From positions 248,001 through 312,000 of the forward strand of contig OY970250.1 in assembly GCA_963715575.1 (NCBI GenBank): a stretch of 64,000 nt of DNA, in the 5' to 3' direction. Below the pieces are notes generated by a model. That model saw nothing but the letters and a program-made list of their open reading frames with translations, had not been told where the DNA came from and did not search any database. Shown here one piece after another: positions 53,082-63,176 of the stretch (position 1 is the first letter of the stretch; each line of letters opens with the position of its first letter). A program made the translations under genes and the position numbers. Source of the DNA: AC-32 sp963715575. GTDB taxonomy: Bacteria; Actinomycetota; Thermoleophilia; Gaiellales; Gaiellaceae.

Positions 53082-53980
53082 ACGCGCGTCACCTCGGCTT
53101 GGCCGAAGAGCCCCGTCGGCTTGACGAGCAGCACGCCCAGGATCACCGCGAGCGCGACCGGCAGCCGCAGGTCGGTGCCGACCCAGTCGACGTAGGTGCC
53201 GATCAGGTTGATCAGCACGCCGAGCAGCAGCGAGCCGACGACCGCCCCGAGCGGGCTGCCGAGCCCGCCGAGCACGGCGCCGGCGAACGCGTACAGGAGC
53301 ACCGGCTGCATCAGGTTCTGGTCGAAGCTGGCGAGCGCGGGCGCCGTCAGCATCCCCGAGACCGCGCCCATCGCCGCGGCCAGCCCCCAGCCCAGCGCGA
53401 GCATCCAGCTGACGCGCACGCCGACGAGCCGGGTCGCCTCGGGGTTAACCGCTGCAGCGCGCGAGGCGAGCCCGAGCTTGGTGAAGCGGAAGAAGAGCCA
53501 GAGCAGCGCGACCGCGCCGAGCGAGACCGCGATCGTGCCCAGGTCCTGGATCGAGAACGCGACCCCGGCGATTTCGATCGGCCGCGTCGAGAAGGCGTTC
53601 GGCAGGCTCCGCACCTCCGGCGACCAGATCCAGCGGGCTGCGCCGTTGACGAGGAAGAAGAGGCCGAGCGTGACGATCACGACCGTCAGCACGGGCGCGC
53701 GCTCTGCGGGCTTGATCACGAGGCGCTCGATCGCGATGCCGCCGACGAACGAGATCGCCACGGTGAGGAAGAAGGCGGCCCAGTAGGAGAGGCCGTGGTG
53801 CACGAGCGACCAGGCGATGAAGGTCGAGAACATCGCCATCTCGCCCTGGGCGAAATTGACCACGCCCGTCGAGCGGTAGATCAGGACGAGCGCGACGGCG
53901 AGCGTCGCCCAGACGCCGCCGGAGGAGAGGCCGATCACGATCTGCTGCGCCAGCTGGGTCCAGTCGAAGGCGAGCAGCAT
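53078..53980 (-). CDS. ABC transporter permease LivH-type, second system
   Basis: 300 residues, about eight hydrophobic segments; LivH signature VIGLSSGGVWATLAVALVLIY followed by NFAQGEMAMF. Partner of the LivM-type protein. ATG 53980 overlaps the last base of the LivF-type stop. Confidence 0.92.
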   Translation of the reverse strand: MLLAFDWTQLAQQIVIGLSSGGVWATLAVALVLIYRSTGVVNFAQGEMAMFSTFIAWSLVHHGLSYWAAFFLTVAISFVGGIAIERLVIKPAERAPVLTVVIVTLGLFFLVNGAARWIWSPEVRSLPNAFSTRPIEIAGVAFSIQDLGTIAVSLGAVALLWLFFRFTKLGLASRAAAVNPEATRLVGVRVSWMLALGWGLAAAMGAVSGMLTAPALASFDQNLMQPVLLYAFAGAVLGGLGSPLGAVVGSLLLGVLINLIGTYVDWVGTDLRLPVALAVILGVLLVKPTGLFGQAEVTRV

Positions 53981-54696
53981 CAGTAGCCCAGGTACGACCG
54001 TCGGACCGATTCATCGCGCCGGAGGGCGGCGCTGTCGCCCTCGACCGCGACCTTGCCCACCTCGAGCACATACGCCCGTGCCGAAGCCTCGAGCGCGAGG
54101 ACGGCGTTCTGCTCGACGACGAGCACGGCCAGGCCCTCGCGCTCGTTCAGCTCGCCGACCATGCGAAAGATCTCCGCGACCACGAGCGGCGCGAGCCCGA
54201 GCGACGGCTCGTCGAGCAGCAGCAGGCGCGGCCGCAGCATCAGGGCGCGGGCGAGCGCGAGCATCTGCTGCTCGCCGCCGCTGAGCGTGCCGGCACGCTG
54301 GTCGCGCCGCTCCTGCAGGCGCGGGAAGTAGCCGAGCACGCGCTCCTCGTCCTCCCTGATCCCCGCCCGGTCGCGGCGTGTGTAGGCGCCGAGGCGGAGG
54401 TTCTCGCGGACGGTCAGCTCCGTCAGCGTGCCCCGGCCCTCCGGCACGTGGGCGATCCCGGCCCGGGTCGTGGCCTCGGGCGAGCTGCGGGCGATGCTCT
54501 TGCCGGCGAAGGCGATCCGCCCCCCGCGCTTGACCGACCCCGAGATCGCGCGCAGGGTGGTCGTCTTGCCGGCCCCGTTCGCGCCGAGCACGGCCACCGC
54601 CTCGCCCTCGCCGACGCTGAGCGAGATCCCATGCAGCGAGGTCACCGGCCCGTAACGGGCGGTCACGTCCTCCAGTTCGAGCAAGGCCGAGCTCAC
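53980..54696 (-). CDS. ABC transporter ATPase LivF-type, second system
   Basis: 238 residues from GTG 54696. Walker A GANGAGKTT near 39, signature LSGGEQQMLALARAL near 139, Walker B LLLLDEPSLGLAP. The frame is open to 54828, but that stretch has no ATPase similarity. Separated from the LivG-type gene by 156 bp containing a GTAGCC-GGA-GGCTAC hairpin (about 54766-54780) and nothing else recognisable. Confidence 0.92.
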   Translation of the reverse strand: MSSALLELEDVTARYGPVTSLHGISLSVGEGEAVAVLGANGAGKTTTLRAISGSVKRGGRIAFAGKSIARSSPEATTRAGIAHVPEGRGTLTELTVRENLRLGAYTRRDRAGIREDEERVLGYFPRLQERRDQRAGTLSGGEQQMLALARALMLRPRLLLLDEPSLGLAPLVVAEIFRMVGELNEREGLAVLVVEQNAVLALEASARAYVLEVGKVAVEGDSAALRRDESVRRSYLGY

Positions 54697-54852
54697 TCCA
54701 GCTCGATCCTTCGTCGCATGGGCGTGATGGACGGTGTGTGGCAAGGACGCAGGGAGTGTTCGTAGCCGGAGGCTACGGGCGCGACTGAGGACGCCGTCCA
54801 CGTGCCGTTCAGCGCGCTCATGCGGCACAAGGTTTCGGGCTGGCGGGAGCTC

Positions 54853-55560
54853 TTAGGCAACCGCGGTCGTCCCCAGGTAGGCCTCGATCACCTTCGGGTC
54901 GCTCTGCACCTCGCGCGGCGTGCCGCTCGCGATCAGCCGCCCGAAGTCGAGCACGTGCACGCGGTCGGCGACGCCCATCACGAGGCCCATGTGGTGCTCG
55001 ACCAGCAGCAGCGTCAGCTCGAAGTCCTTGCAGACGTTGCGGATCAGCGCGCCGAGCTCGCCGACCTCCTCGTGGTTGAGCCCGCCGGCCGGCTCGTCCA
55101 GCAGCAGCAGCCGCGGCCCGGCAGCGAGGGCGCGGGCCAGCTCGACCCGCTTGCGCGTCCCGTACGAGAGCTCCGCCGCCGGGCGATGGGCGAGCGGCGA
55201 GAGGCCGACGTAGGCGAGCAGCTCACGGGCGCTGCGGCCGCGGCGCGCGTGGCGGCCGACGAGCACGTGCTCGAGCACGGTCATCGACTCGAACAGCTCG
55301 ACGTTCTGGAAGGTGCGCGCGATCCCGCGTCGCACGACGCGGTGGGCCGGCGTGCGCAGCAGGCTCTCGCCGTCGAACGCGATCGCACCGGCATCAGCCC
55401 TGTCCACACGCGAAATCAGGTTGAAGAGCGTCGTCTTGCCGGCGCCGTTCGGGCCGATCAGGCCGACGATCTCACCCTCGCCCACGTCGAGCGTGACGTC
55501 GTCGACGGCGACGACCCCGCCGAACCGCCGCGTCACGTGCTCGACCGAGAGCAGGGCCAC
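54853..55560 (-). CDS. ABC transporter ATPase LivG-type, second system
   Basis: 235 residues. Walker A GPNGAGKTT near 36, signature LSYGTRKRVELARAL near 130, Walker B LLLLDEPAGGLN, and NVELFESMTVLEHV. First gene of the second LIV operon (G-F-H-M-K). GTG 55560 preceded by TACGAT at 6 nt. Confidence 0.93.
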   Translation of the reverse strand: MALLSVEHVTRRFGGVVAVDDVTLDVGEGEIVGLIGPNGAGKTTLFNLISRVDRADAGAIAFDGESLLRTPAHRVVRRGIARTFQNVELFESMTVLEHVLVGRHARRGRSARELLAYVGLSPLAHRPAAELSYGTRKRVELARALAAGPRLLLLDEPAGGLNHEEVGELGALIRNVCKDFELTLLLVEHHMGLVMGVADRVHVLDFGRLIASGTPREVQSDPKVIEAYLGTTAVA

Positions 55561-55572
55561 GCGCGGATCGTA
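55561..55572 (-). promoter_or_regulatory. -10-like TACGAT 6 nt before second livG
   Basis: TACGAT (55572..55567), CCGCGC, GTG; no Shine-Dalgarno sequence. Likely the promoter of the whole second LIV operon. Confidence 0.5.
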
Positions 55573-55584
55573 AGCGGCTGTGGA

Positions 55585-57465
<1,881 letters not shown>

Positions 57466-57482
57466 CTTTGTACGGTAACGGC
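57466..57482. promoter_or_regulatory. bidirectional promoter with one shared -10
   Basis: The seven bases TACGGTA give TACGGT on plus (57471-57476), 6 nt before GTG 57483 of the cyclase, and TACCGT on minus (57477..57472), 6 nt before GTG 57465 of the YyaL gene. Both messages would be leaderless and the two start codons are only 17 nt apart, so the genes should compete for the same site. Confidence 0.55.
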
Positions 57483-58220
57483 GTGAGTCTGCCCGGCGGC
57501 ACCGTCACCTTCCTGTTCACCGACATCGAGGGCTCCACGCGCCTGCTGCAGGAGCTCGGTGACGACTACGGGCAGGTCGTGGCCGATCATCGCCGCCTGC
57601 TGCGGGAGGTCTTCCAGGCCGCGGGCGGCAACGAGGTCGACACGCAGGGCGACGCGTTCTTCTACTCGTTCCCGCGCGCGCGCGACGCCGTGCGCGCGGC
57701 CGTGGAGGGCCAGCGTGCGCTCGCCTCCCACGCGTGGCCGAAGGGCGTCGACGTGCGCGTCCGGATGGGCCTGCACACCGGCGAGCCGACCGTCGGCGAC
57801 GAGGGCTACGTCGGCCTCGACGTCGTCCGCGCCGCGCGGATCTGCTCGGCCGGGCACGGCGGGCAGATCCTCGTCTCCGAGACGACGCGGGCGCTGCTCG
57901 GCAACGACCTCCCCGACGGCGTGCACGTCCGCGACCTGGGACGGCAGCACCTGAAGGACGTCCAGTACGAGCACGTCTACGAGCTCTCGCTGGAGGAGTC
58001 CGGCGAGCGGTTCCCGCCGCTGAAGGAGCACGACGCGACCGCGTCGATGGAGCAGCGCTTCGAGGACCGCATCAACCGCTACGTCGAGGACCAGCTCGAA
58101 GCGGCGCTTAGCGGCTCGCCCGCCAAGCAGGCCAAGCACGCCGCCGGCGGGCTGCTCACGCTCGTGCTGGTCGTGGCCGCGATCGTGGCGATCGTCTTCC
58201 TGGTAAAGCTGGTCGTCTAG
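57483..58220 (+). CDS. class III adenylate/guanylate cyclase, tail-anchored
   Basis: 245 residues. Cyclase homology domain about 5-165: TFLFTDIEGSTRLLQ (first metal Asp), DTQGDAFFYSFPRA (second metal Asp in GD), VRMGLHTGEPTV and DVVRAARICSAGHGGQI. The C-terminus has a single hydrophobic helix (about 220-243, GGLLTLVLVVAAIVAIVFLV) ending with KLVV, so the catalytic domain would face the cytoplasm on a C-terminal tail anchor. Makes cAMP or cGMP; specificity not clear. GTG 57483 preferred over TTG 57468 because of the -10. Confidence 0.85.
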   Translation: MSLPGGTVTFLFTDIEGSTRLLQELGDDYGQVVADHRRLLREVFQAAGGNEVDTQGDAFFYSFPRARDAVRAAVEGQRALASHAWPKGVDVRVRMGLHTGEPTVGDEGYVGLDVVRAARICSAGHGGQILVSETTRALLGNDLPDGVHVRDLGRQHLKDVQYEHVYELSLEESGERFPPLKEHDATASMEQRFEDRINRYVEDQLEAALSGSPAKQAKHAAGGLLTLVLVVAAIVAIVFLVKLVV

Positions 58221-58766
58221 ATGCTCCAGCTCGAGACCGACCGCCTGCTGCTCCGGGCACCCGTCCTCCCCGAGGACGCCGACGCGCTCGCGCCGATGTA
58301 CGCCGACCCCGAGGTGATGCGCTACGTCGGCGACGGGCGCACGCTCACGCGGGCCGAGACCGAGCGCTCGGTCAAGCGCATGATCGAGCGCTGGGAGGCC
58401 GACGGCTTTGGGCTCTTCACGACCGTGCGCAAGGAGGACGAAGCGGTGATCGGCCGCGTCGGCCTGCTCGTCTGGAACACCGAGACCTGGGAACCGACGA
58501 CCCGCGCCGCGGCGCCGAACGGGCCGACCGAGGTCGAGGTCGGGTACACGCTCGGCCGTGACTACTGGGGCCAGGGCTTCGCCACCGAGGCGGCCGGCGC
58601 GGTGCGCGACTACGCGCTCGGCGAGCTCGGCGCCGACCGGCTGATCGCGCTGATCATCCACGGCAACACCGCCTCCGAGAACGTCGCACGCAAGCTCGGG
58701 CTCGAGCACGAGCGGAACATCATGCTCGGTCGCCGCGAGGCGCAGCTGTTCGCGCTCGAGCCATGA
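58221..58766 (+). CDS. GNAT acetyltransferase, RimJ-like
   Basis: 181 residues. RimJ/RimL-type pattern: LETDRLLLRAPVLPEDADAL at the start, EVEVGYTLGRDYWGQGFATEAAGAV-type acetyl-CoA region near 110, and NTASENVARKLGLEHE. Acetylates an amine, perhaps a protein N-terminus. ATG begins directly after the cyclase stop; its stop overlaps the decarboxylase start (ATGA). Confidence 0.88.
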   Translation: MLQLETDRLLLRAPVLPEDADALAPMYADPEVMRYVGDGRTLTRAETERSVKRMIERWEADGFGLFTTVRKEDEAVIGRVGLLVWNTETWEPTTRAAAPNGPTEVEVGYTLGRDYWGQGFATEAAGAVRDYALGELGADRLIALIIHGNTASENVARKLGLEHERNIMLGRREAQLFALEP

Positions 58767-60136
58767 GCGAGATTCGCGACCTGCTCGCGCGCACGGCCCA
58801 CCTCGCGGCCGACTACGTCGAGAGCCTCGGCGAGCGGCCGGTCTTCCCGGACGTCACGCCCGAGCAGCTGCGCGAGGCGCTCGGCGGGCCGCTGCCCGAC
58901 GACCCGCTGCCGCCGGAGCAGGTGGTCGAGGAGCTCGTCGCCGGTGCCGAGCCGGGTGTGGTCGCCCTTGGCAGCGGCCGTTACTTCGGCTTCGTGATCG
59001 GCGGGGCGCTCCCGGCCGCGCTCGCGGCCGACTGGCTCACCTCGACGTGGGACCAGAACGCCGGCCTCTACGTGGGCGGGCCGTCGGCCTCCGTGGTCGA
59101 GCAGGTCACGCGCTCGTGGCTCGTCGACCTGCTCGGACTGCCGCCCGAGTCGTCGGTCGGCTTCGTCACCGGCACGCAGATGGCTCACGTGACCGGGCTC
59201 GCGGCCGCGCGCTGGCACGTGCTCGACGCGGTCGGCTGGGACGTCGGCGCCAAGGGCCTGACCGGAGCGTCGCGCGTGACCGTGCTCGGCGCCGAGAAGC
59301 GGCACGTGACGGTCGACCGCGCGCTGCGGCTGCTCGGCCTCGGCGCGCCCACGGTCGTCGCGAGCGACTCGCAGGGACGGCTCGTGCCCGACGCGCTACG
59401 CGAGGCGCTCGGCGAGGGCCCGACGATCGTCTGCGCCCAGGCCGGCGAGGTGAACACCGGCGCCTTCGACCCGCTGCCGGAGATCGCCGACGCCTGCCAG
59501 GCCGCGGGCGCCTGGCTCCACGTCGACGGCGCCTTCGGGATCTGGGCAGCGGTCTCGCCGCGGTTGCGACACCTCGTCGAAGGCCTCCATCGCGCCGATT
59601 CCTGGACAACCGACGCACACAAATGGCTGAACGTGCCGTACGACTCCGGAATCGTCTTCTGCAAGCATCCCGAGTCCCACCGCGCGGCGATGACGATCGC
59701 GGCCTCGTACCTGATCCAAGATGAGACTGCGCTGGTGCGCGACGAGGTCGACTGGGTGCCCGAGTTCTCCCGGCGCGCCCGCGGCTTCGCGATCTACGCG
59801 GCGCTGCGCTCGCTCGGCCGCAGCGGCCTGGTCGAGCTGGTGGAGCGCTGTTGCGACGCGGCCACGCGCTTCGCCGAGCGAATCGTCGAGCTCGACGGCG
59901 TGGAGGTGCTGAACGAGGTCGTGCTCAACCAGGTGCTCTTCCGCTTCGAGTCCGACGAGCGCACCGACGAGGCGCTCGCGCGCGTGCAGGAGAGCGGGCG
60001 GATCTGGCTGAGCGGCACCACCTGGGACGGCCGCAAGGCGATCCGCGTCTCGGTCTCGAACTGGCAGACCGGCGACGAGGAGATCGACCTCGCCGTGGCC
60101 GAGTTCGCTCAGGCGGGGAAGTCGCCGGCCCGGTAG
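58763..60136 (+). CDS. PLP-dependent decarboxylase (group II) or related
   Basis: 457 residues. Fold-type I PLP enzyme with the cofactor-binding lysine in DAHKWLNVPYDSG near 292 and VDGAFGIWAAV (PLP Asp). Resembles aromatic-L-amino-acid/tyrosine decarboxylases. SSVGFVTGTQMAH is the PLP phosphate region. Substrate unknown. Coupled to the GNAT gene. Its 3' end overlaps the convergent HMG-CoA lyase by 28 nt. Confidence 0.88.
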   Translation: MSEIRDLLARTAHLAADYVESLGERPVFPDVTPEQLREALGGPLPDDPLPPEQVVEELVAGAEPGVVALGSGRYFGFVIGGALPAALAADWLTSTWDQNAGLYVGGPSASVVEQVTRSWLVDLLGLPPESSVGFVTGTQMAHVTGLAAARWHVLDAVGWDVGAKGLTGASRVTVLGAEKRHVTVDRALRLLGLGAPTVVASDSQGRLVPDALREALGEGPTIVCAQAGEVNTGAFDPLPEIADACQAAGAWLHVDGAFGIWAAVSPRLRHLVEGLHRADSWTTDAHKWLNVPYDSGIVFCKHPESHRAAMTIAASYLIQDETALVRDEVDWVPEFSRRARGFAIYAALRSLGRSGLVELVERCCDAATRFAERIVELDGVEVLNEVVLNQVLFRFESDERTDEALARVQESGRIWLSGTTWDGRKAIRVSVSNWQTGDEEIDLAVAEFAQAGKSPAR

Positions 60137-60969
60137 AGCTGGCCCTCGAGCTTCCGCCCGAAGATCCCCTCCAGCCAGGTCGAGATCCCGATCAGCGCGT
60201 CGAGGTCAACGCCCGTCTCGACGCCCTCGTGCTCGAGCAGGTAGACGAGGTCCTCGGTCGCGACGTTGCCGCTCGCTCGCGGCGCGTATGGACAGCCGCC
60301 GAGGCCGCCCACCGAGGCGTCGAGCACCGTCGCCCCCGCCTCCAGCGCGGCAAGCGCGTTCGCGTAGCCGGTGTTGCGCGTGTTGTGGCCGTGGAAGCCG
60401 GCTGCGCGGGTGCGCTCGACCAGCGAGCGGACCTCCCGCGGCGCGGCCACGCCGATCGTGTCGGCGAGGACGACCTCCGCCCCGCCGAAGCGGCCGGCGA
60501 GCTCCGCCACCCGCCCCGGGTCGACCCGCCCCTCGAACGGGCAGCCGAAGGCGACGCTGATCGTGACCGTCGCCGGCACCCGGGCCGCGGCGAAGATCTG
60601 ATCGACTCGCGCAATCGCCTCGTCGAGCGAGGCGTTGCCGTTGTGGCGGTTGAACTCCTCCGTCGCGCCGAGGGTCGCGTTCACTCGGTCCAGCCCGGTG
60701 GCGGCGAAGCGCTCGTAGCCGCGCTCGTTGAGCACGAGGCCGGAGTACTCGGTACCTCGACGCGATAGCGGCTCGATCCCCGTGACCACCTCCTCGGCCC
60801 CTGCCATCTGCGGCACGCGGTCGTCGCGCACGAAGCTGACCGCCTCGACGCGCGGCAGGCCCGCGGCGGCGAGCCGGTTGACGAGCTCGGCCCGCACGAC
60901 CGGCTCCAGCGCCTCGTTCTCGTTCTGTAGCCCGTCGCGCGGGCCGACGTCGCAGAGGGTCAGAGCCAA
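60109..60969 (-). CDS. mvaB: hydroxymethylglutaryl-CoA lyase
   Basis: 286 residues. GPRDGLQNE (metal and substrate) at 9-17, HGHNTRNTGYANAL with the two metal His, and GLGGCPYAPRASGNVATED carrying the catalytic Cys. Splits HMG-CoA into acetyl-CoA and acetoacetate, typically in leucine breakdown, which suits a genome with two branched-chain amino acid transporters in this window. TTG 60969 lies 3 nt after the PPOX gene stop. Confidence 0.93.
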   Translation of the reverse strand: MALTLCDVGPRDGLQNENEALEPVVRAELVNRLAAAGLPRVEAVSFVRDDRVPQMAGAEEVVTGIEPLSRRGTEYSGLVLNERGYERFAATGLDRVNATLGATEEFNRHNGNASLDEAIARVDQIFAAARVPATVTISVAFGCPFEGRVDPGRVAELAGRFGGAEVVLADTIGVAAPREVRSLVERTRAAGFHGHNTRNTGYANALAALEAGATVLDASVGGLGGCPYAPRASGNVATEDLVYLLEHEGVETGVDLDALIGISTWLEGIFGRKLEGQLYRAGDFPA

Positions 60970-60972
60970 GCG

Positions 60973-61374
60973 CTACTCGTCCAGGCCGTACGAGTCGACG
61001 TGCTCCGGGTGGATGCGAACCGTGATCCGCTGCTCCTCCGGGTTGCGCCAGGGATACTCGTCCTGGCCGAGGTACTTCTTGGCGAGCTTGTCGATCTGCG
61101 CGTCCGCGCCGTCGGTGGTCAGCTCGGCGCTGCCGCTGACCGACAGCCAGCGGTACTGGTCCTGCGGGTCGAGCACGTTGATCGAGACGCGCGGGTTCTC
61201 CCGCAGGTACCGCTCCTTCGCGCGGCCGACCGCGGTGTTGAAGATGACGACCTGGTCGTCGACGTCGACCCAGACCACCGTGGTGTGGGGCGAGCCGTCC
61301 GAGCGCAGCGTCGTCACCGCGCCCGCGAAAGGCTGCTCGAGGAACTCGCGCTGCTTCTGGTTGATCGTTGCCAT
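60973..61374 (-). CDS. PPOX-class F420-dependent oxidoreductase family protein
   Basis: 133 residues with the split-barrel flavin/F420-binding fold: REFLEQPFAGAVTTLRSDGS, PHTTVVWVDVDDQVVIFNT, GRAKERYLRENPRVSINVLD. Such proteins bind FMN or F420 and reduce varied substrates; cofactor cannot be assigned here. A clear Shine-Dalgarno (AAGGAG) lies 5 nt before ATG 61374. Co-directional with HMG-CoA lyase. Confidence 0.88.
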   Translation of the reverse strand: MATINQKQREFLEQPFAGAVTTLRSDGSPHTTVVWVDVDDQVVIFNTAVGRAKERYLRENPRVSINVLDPQDQYRWLSVSGSAELTTDGADAQIDKLAKKYLGQDEYPWRNPEEQRITVRIHPEHVDSYGLDE

Positions 61375-61411
61375 TCGCTCTCCTTTTCTCGATCGCTAGG
61401 CTAGTTGCTCG

Positions 61412-62488
61412 ATGGGAGCCGCCGTCCTTGTCGGTACCAGGAAGGGCCTGTTCGTCCTCACAAGTGACGAAACCCGACGCGACTGGTCGGTCGAAGGGCC
61501 GCACCTGACCGGCTTCGAGGTCTTCCACGCCATGCGCGATCCGCGCACGGGCACCGTGCACGCGGCGACGAACAACTGGGTCTACGGCGCGACGGCGCAC
61601 CGCTCGCGCGACCAGGGCAAGACCTGGGAGCGCGCCGAGGGAATCGGGCTGCCCGAAGAGAGCGGCCTCACCTGGGAGAAGTCCTGGCACGTCGAGCCCG
61701 GGCACCCCGACGAGCCGGAGACGCTCTGGCTCGGCGGCACGCCGGGTGCGCTCTTCCGCAGCGGCGACGGCGGCGCGAGCTGGGAGCCCGTCAAGGGCGT
61801 GATCGAGCACCAGACGCGCGAGCAGTGGAACCCCGGCGCGGGCGGGCTCTGCTGCCACTCGATCCAGATGGATCCGTCCGACCCGCAGCGCGTCTACATC
61901 GCGATCTCGGCCGCGGGTGCCTTCCGCAGCGACGACGGCGGCGAGAGCTGGGAGACGAAGAACCAGAACGTCGCCGCGGACTTCTTCCCCGACAACCCGT
62001 ACCCCGAGGTCGGCCAGTGCGTGCACAAGCTGCTCGTGCATCCCGCGAAGCCGGAGCGGCTTTGGCAGCAGAACCACTGCGGCGTCTACCGCTCCGACGA
62101 CCGCGGCGAGACCTGGGAGCGGCTCGACGGCAACGGGCTGCCGTCGGACTTCGGCTTCCCGATCGCGCTGAACCACGCCGACCCCGACGTCGCCTACGTC
62201 GTCCCGGAGGTCGGCGCCGAGAACCGCGTCACGCCTGAGGGGCGACTCGGGATCTACCGCACGCGCGACGCCGGTGAGTCGTGGGAGCTGCTGACCGACG
62301 GACTGCCGCAGGAGGCCTGGGTCTCGGTCATGCGCGAGGGGATGTCGTTCGACCGGCTCGACCCGCACGGGATCTACCTCGGCACCCAGAGCGGCTCGGT
62401 CTTCGTCTCGCCCGACGGCGGCGATTCGTGGCTCGAGGCGGCGCGCTTCCTGCCGACGATCCTGTCGGTCGAAGCCTGCGAGTGGTAG
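61412..62488 (+). CDS. Asp-box (sialidase/YCF48-like) beta-propeller protein
   Basis: 358 residues with six Asp-box motifs (SRDQGKTW, SGDGGASW, SDDGGESW, SDDRGETW, TRDAGESW, SPDGGDSW) spaced around the chain, predicting a beta-propeller. No signal peptide, so probably cytoplasmic and not a true secreted sialidase; the arginine triad of sialidases is not evident. TAGGCT lies 9 nt before the ATG. Followed by a MoaD/ThiS-like gene overlapping its stop; these two gene types seem to be partners. Confidence 0.85.
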   Translation: MGAAVLVGTRKGLFVLTSDETRRDWSVEGPHLTGFEVFHAMRDPRTGTVHAATNNWVYGATAHRSRDQGKTWERAEGIGLPEESGLTWEKSWHVEPGHPDEPETLWLGGTPGALFRSGDGGASWEPVKGVIEHQTREQWNPGAGGLCCHSIQMDPSDPQRVYIAISAAGAFRSDDGGESWETKNQNVAADFFPDNPYPEVGQCVHKLLVHPAKPERLWQQNHCGVYRSDDRGETWERLDGNGLPSDFGFPIALNHADPDVAYVVPEVGAENRVTPEGRLGIYRTRDAGESWELLTDGLPQEAWVSVMREGMSFDRLDPHGIYLGTQSGSVFVSPDGGDSWLEAARFLPTILSVEACEW

Positions 62489-62730
62489 TCGTCCTGGTGC
62501 CGTCGCTGCTGGCCCGCGAGGCCGGTGGCCAGGGGCGGTTCGAGCTCGAGGCCGCGACCGTGCGTGAGGCGCTGCTGCAGCTGCCGGTGCGGGACCTGAT
62601 CTTCGACGAGCGCGAGGCGCTGCGGCCGCTCGTGAACGTGTACGTCAACCGCGCGCCGGTCGACGGTGTGGACGGCGCGGTCGAGGACGGCGACGAGATT
62701 CGCCTGGTGGCTGCCATCGCCGGGGGCTAG
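62482..62730 (+). CDS. MoaD/ThiS-family ubiquitin-like protein
   Basis: 82 residues from GTG 62482 (overlapping the previous stop by 7 nt; GTG 62497 is an alternative). Beta-grasp pattern with TVREALLQLPVRDL and VNVYVNRAPV, ending in the Gly-Gly (AIAGG) required for adenylation and thiocarboxylation. Probably a sulfur carrier or modifier; no MoeB/E1 gene is nearby. The stop TAG shares its G with the GTG of the next gene. Confidence 0.85.
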   Translation: MVVVLVPSLLAREAGGQGRFELEAATVREALLQLPVRDLIFDEREALRPLVNVYVNRAPVDGVDGAVEDGDEIRLVAAIAGG

Positions 62731-63176
62731 TGCGGCTCTGGCGGCTGACCCGGTCAGGCGAGACCGCGCTCGACGGTGCCGGCACCGCAAGACGCGGCGG
62801 CCGTTACTCGCCGCCGGGCGTGCCGGTGGTCAACTTTGCCTCCGAGGCAGGTCTCGCGGTGCTGGTGGCCCTGCGTTACCTGCCGGACGAACCGGCGGAC
62901 GACTACGTGCTCGGCTGGACCGAGGCCGCCGACGCGACTCCTGAGCGCGTAGAGGTCGAGGGCGACGAGGCGATCCGGGCCTGGGTGGCCGACTGGCTCG
63001 AGCAACGCCGCGGCCTGCTCGCGGCGGTGCGCTCGCAGGTCCTCCCGGAGGCGGACGTGGTGCTGATGAACCCGCTCCATCCGGACGCCGCCCGGGTGCC
63101 GCCGCTCGTGACGCGGCCCTTCAGCTTCGCCGAGTGCCTGCACACGGCCCCGATGCTGGCGCGCTACGGCAGCTAG
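62730..63176 (+). CDS. RES-domain protein (putative NAD+-degrading fold)
   Basis: 148 residues. RES-type pattern: WRLTRSGETALDGAGTARRGGRYSPPGVPVVNFASEAG, with RLTR, GGRY (usually GGRW) and a following S/E position, and a C-terminal FSFAECLH region. RES toxins degrade NAD+ and normally follow an Xre-type antitoxin; here no antitoxin precedes it and a MoaD-like gene does. The catalytic set looks incomplete, so toxin function is doubtful. 3' end overlaps the convergent MFS gene by 4 nt. Confidence 0.6.
   Translation: MRLWRLTRSGETALDGAGTARRGGRYSPPGVPVVNFASEAGLAVLVALRYLPDEPADDYVLGWTEAADATPERVEVEGDEAIRAWVADWLEQRRGLLAAVRSQVLPEADVVLMNPLHPDAARVPPLVTRPFSFAECLHTAPMLARYGS

Noticed and set aside
62730..63176. 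Functional RES-Xre toxin-antitoxin pair
   Set aside because: No Xre/MbcA-type antitoxin precedes it and the RES motifs are incomplete.
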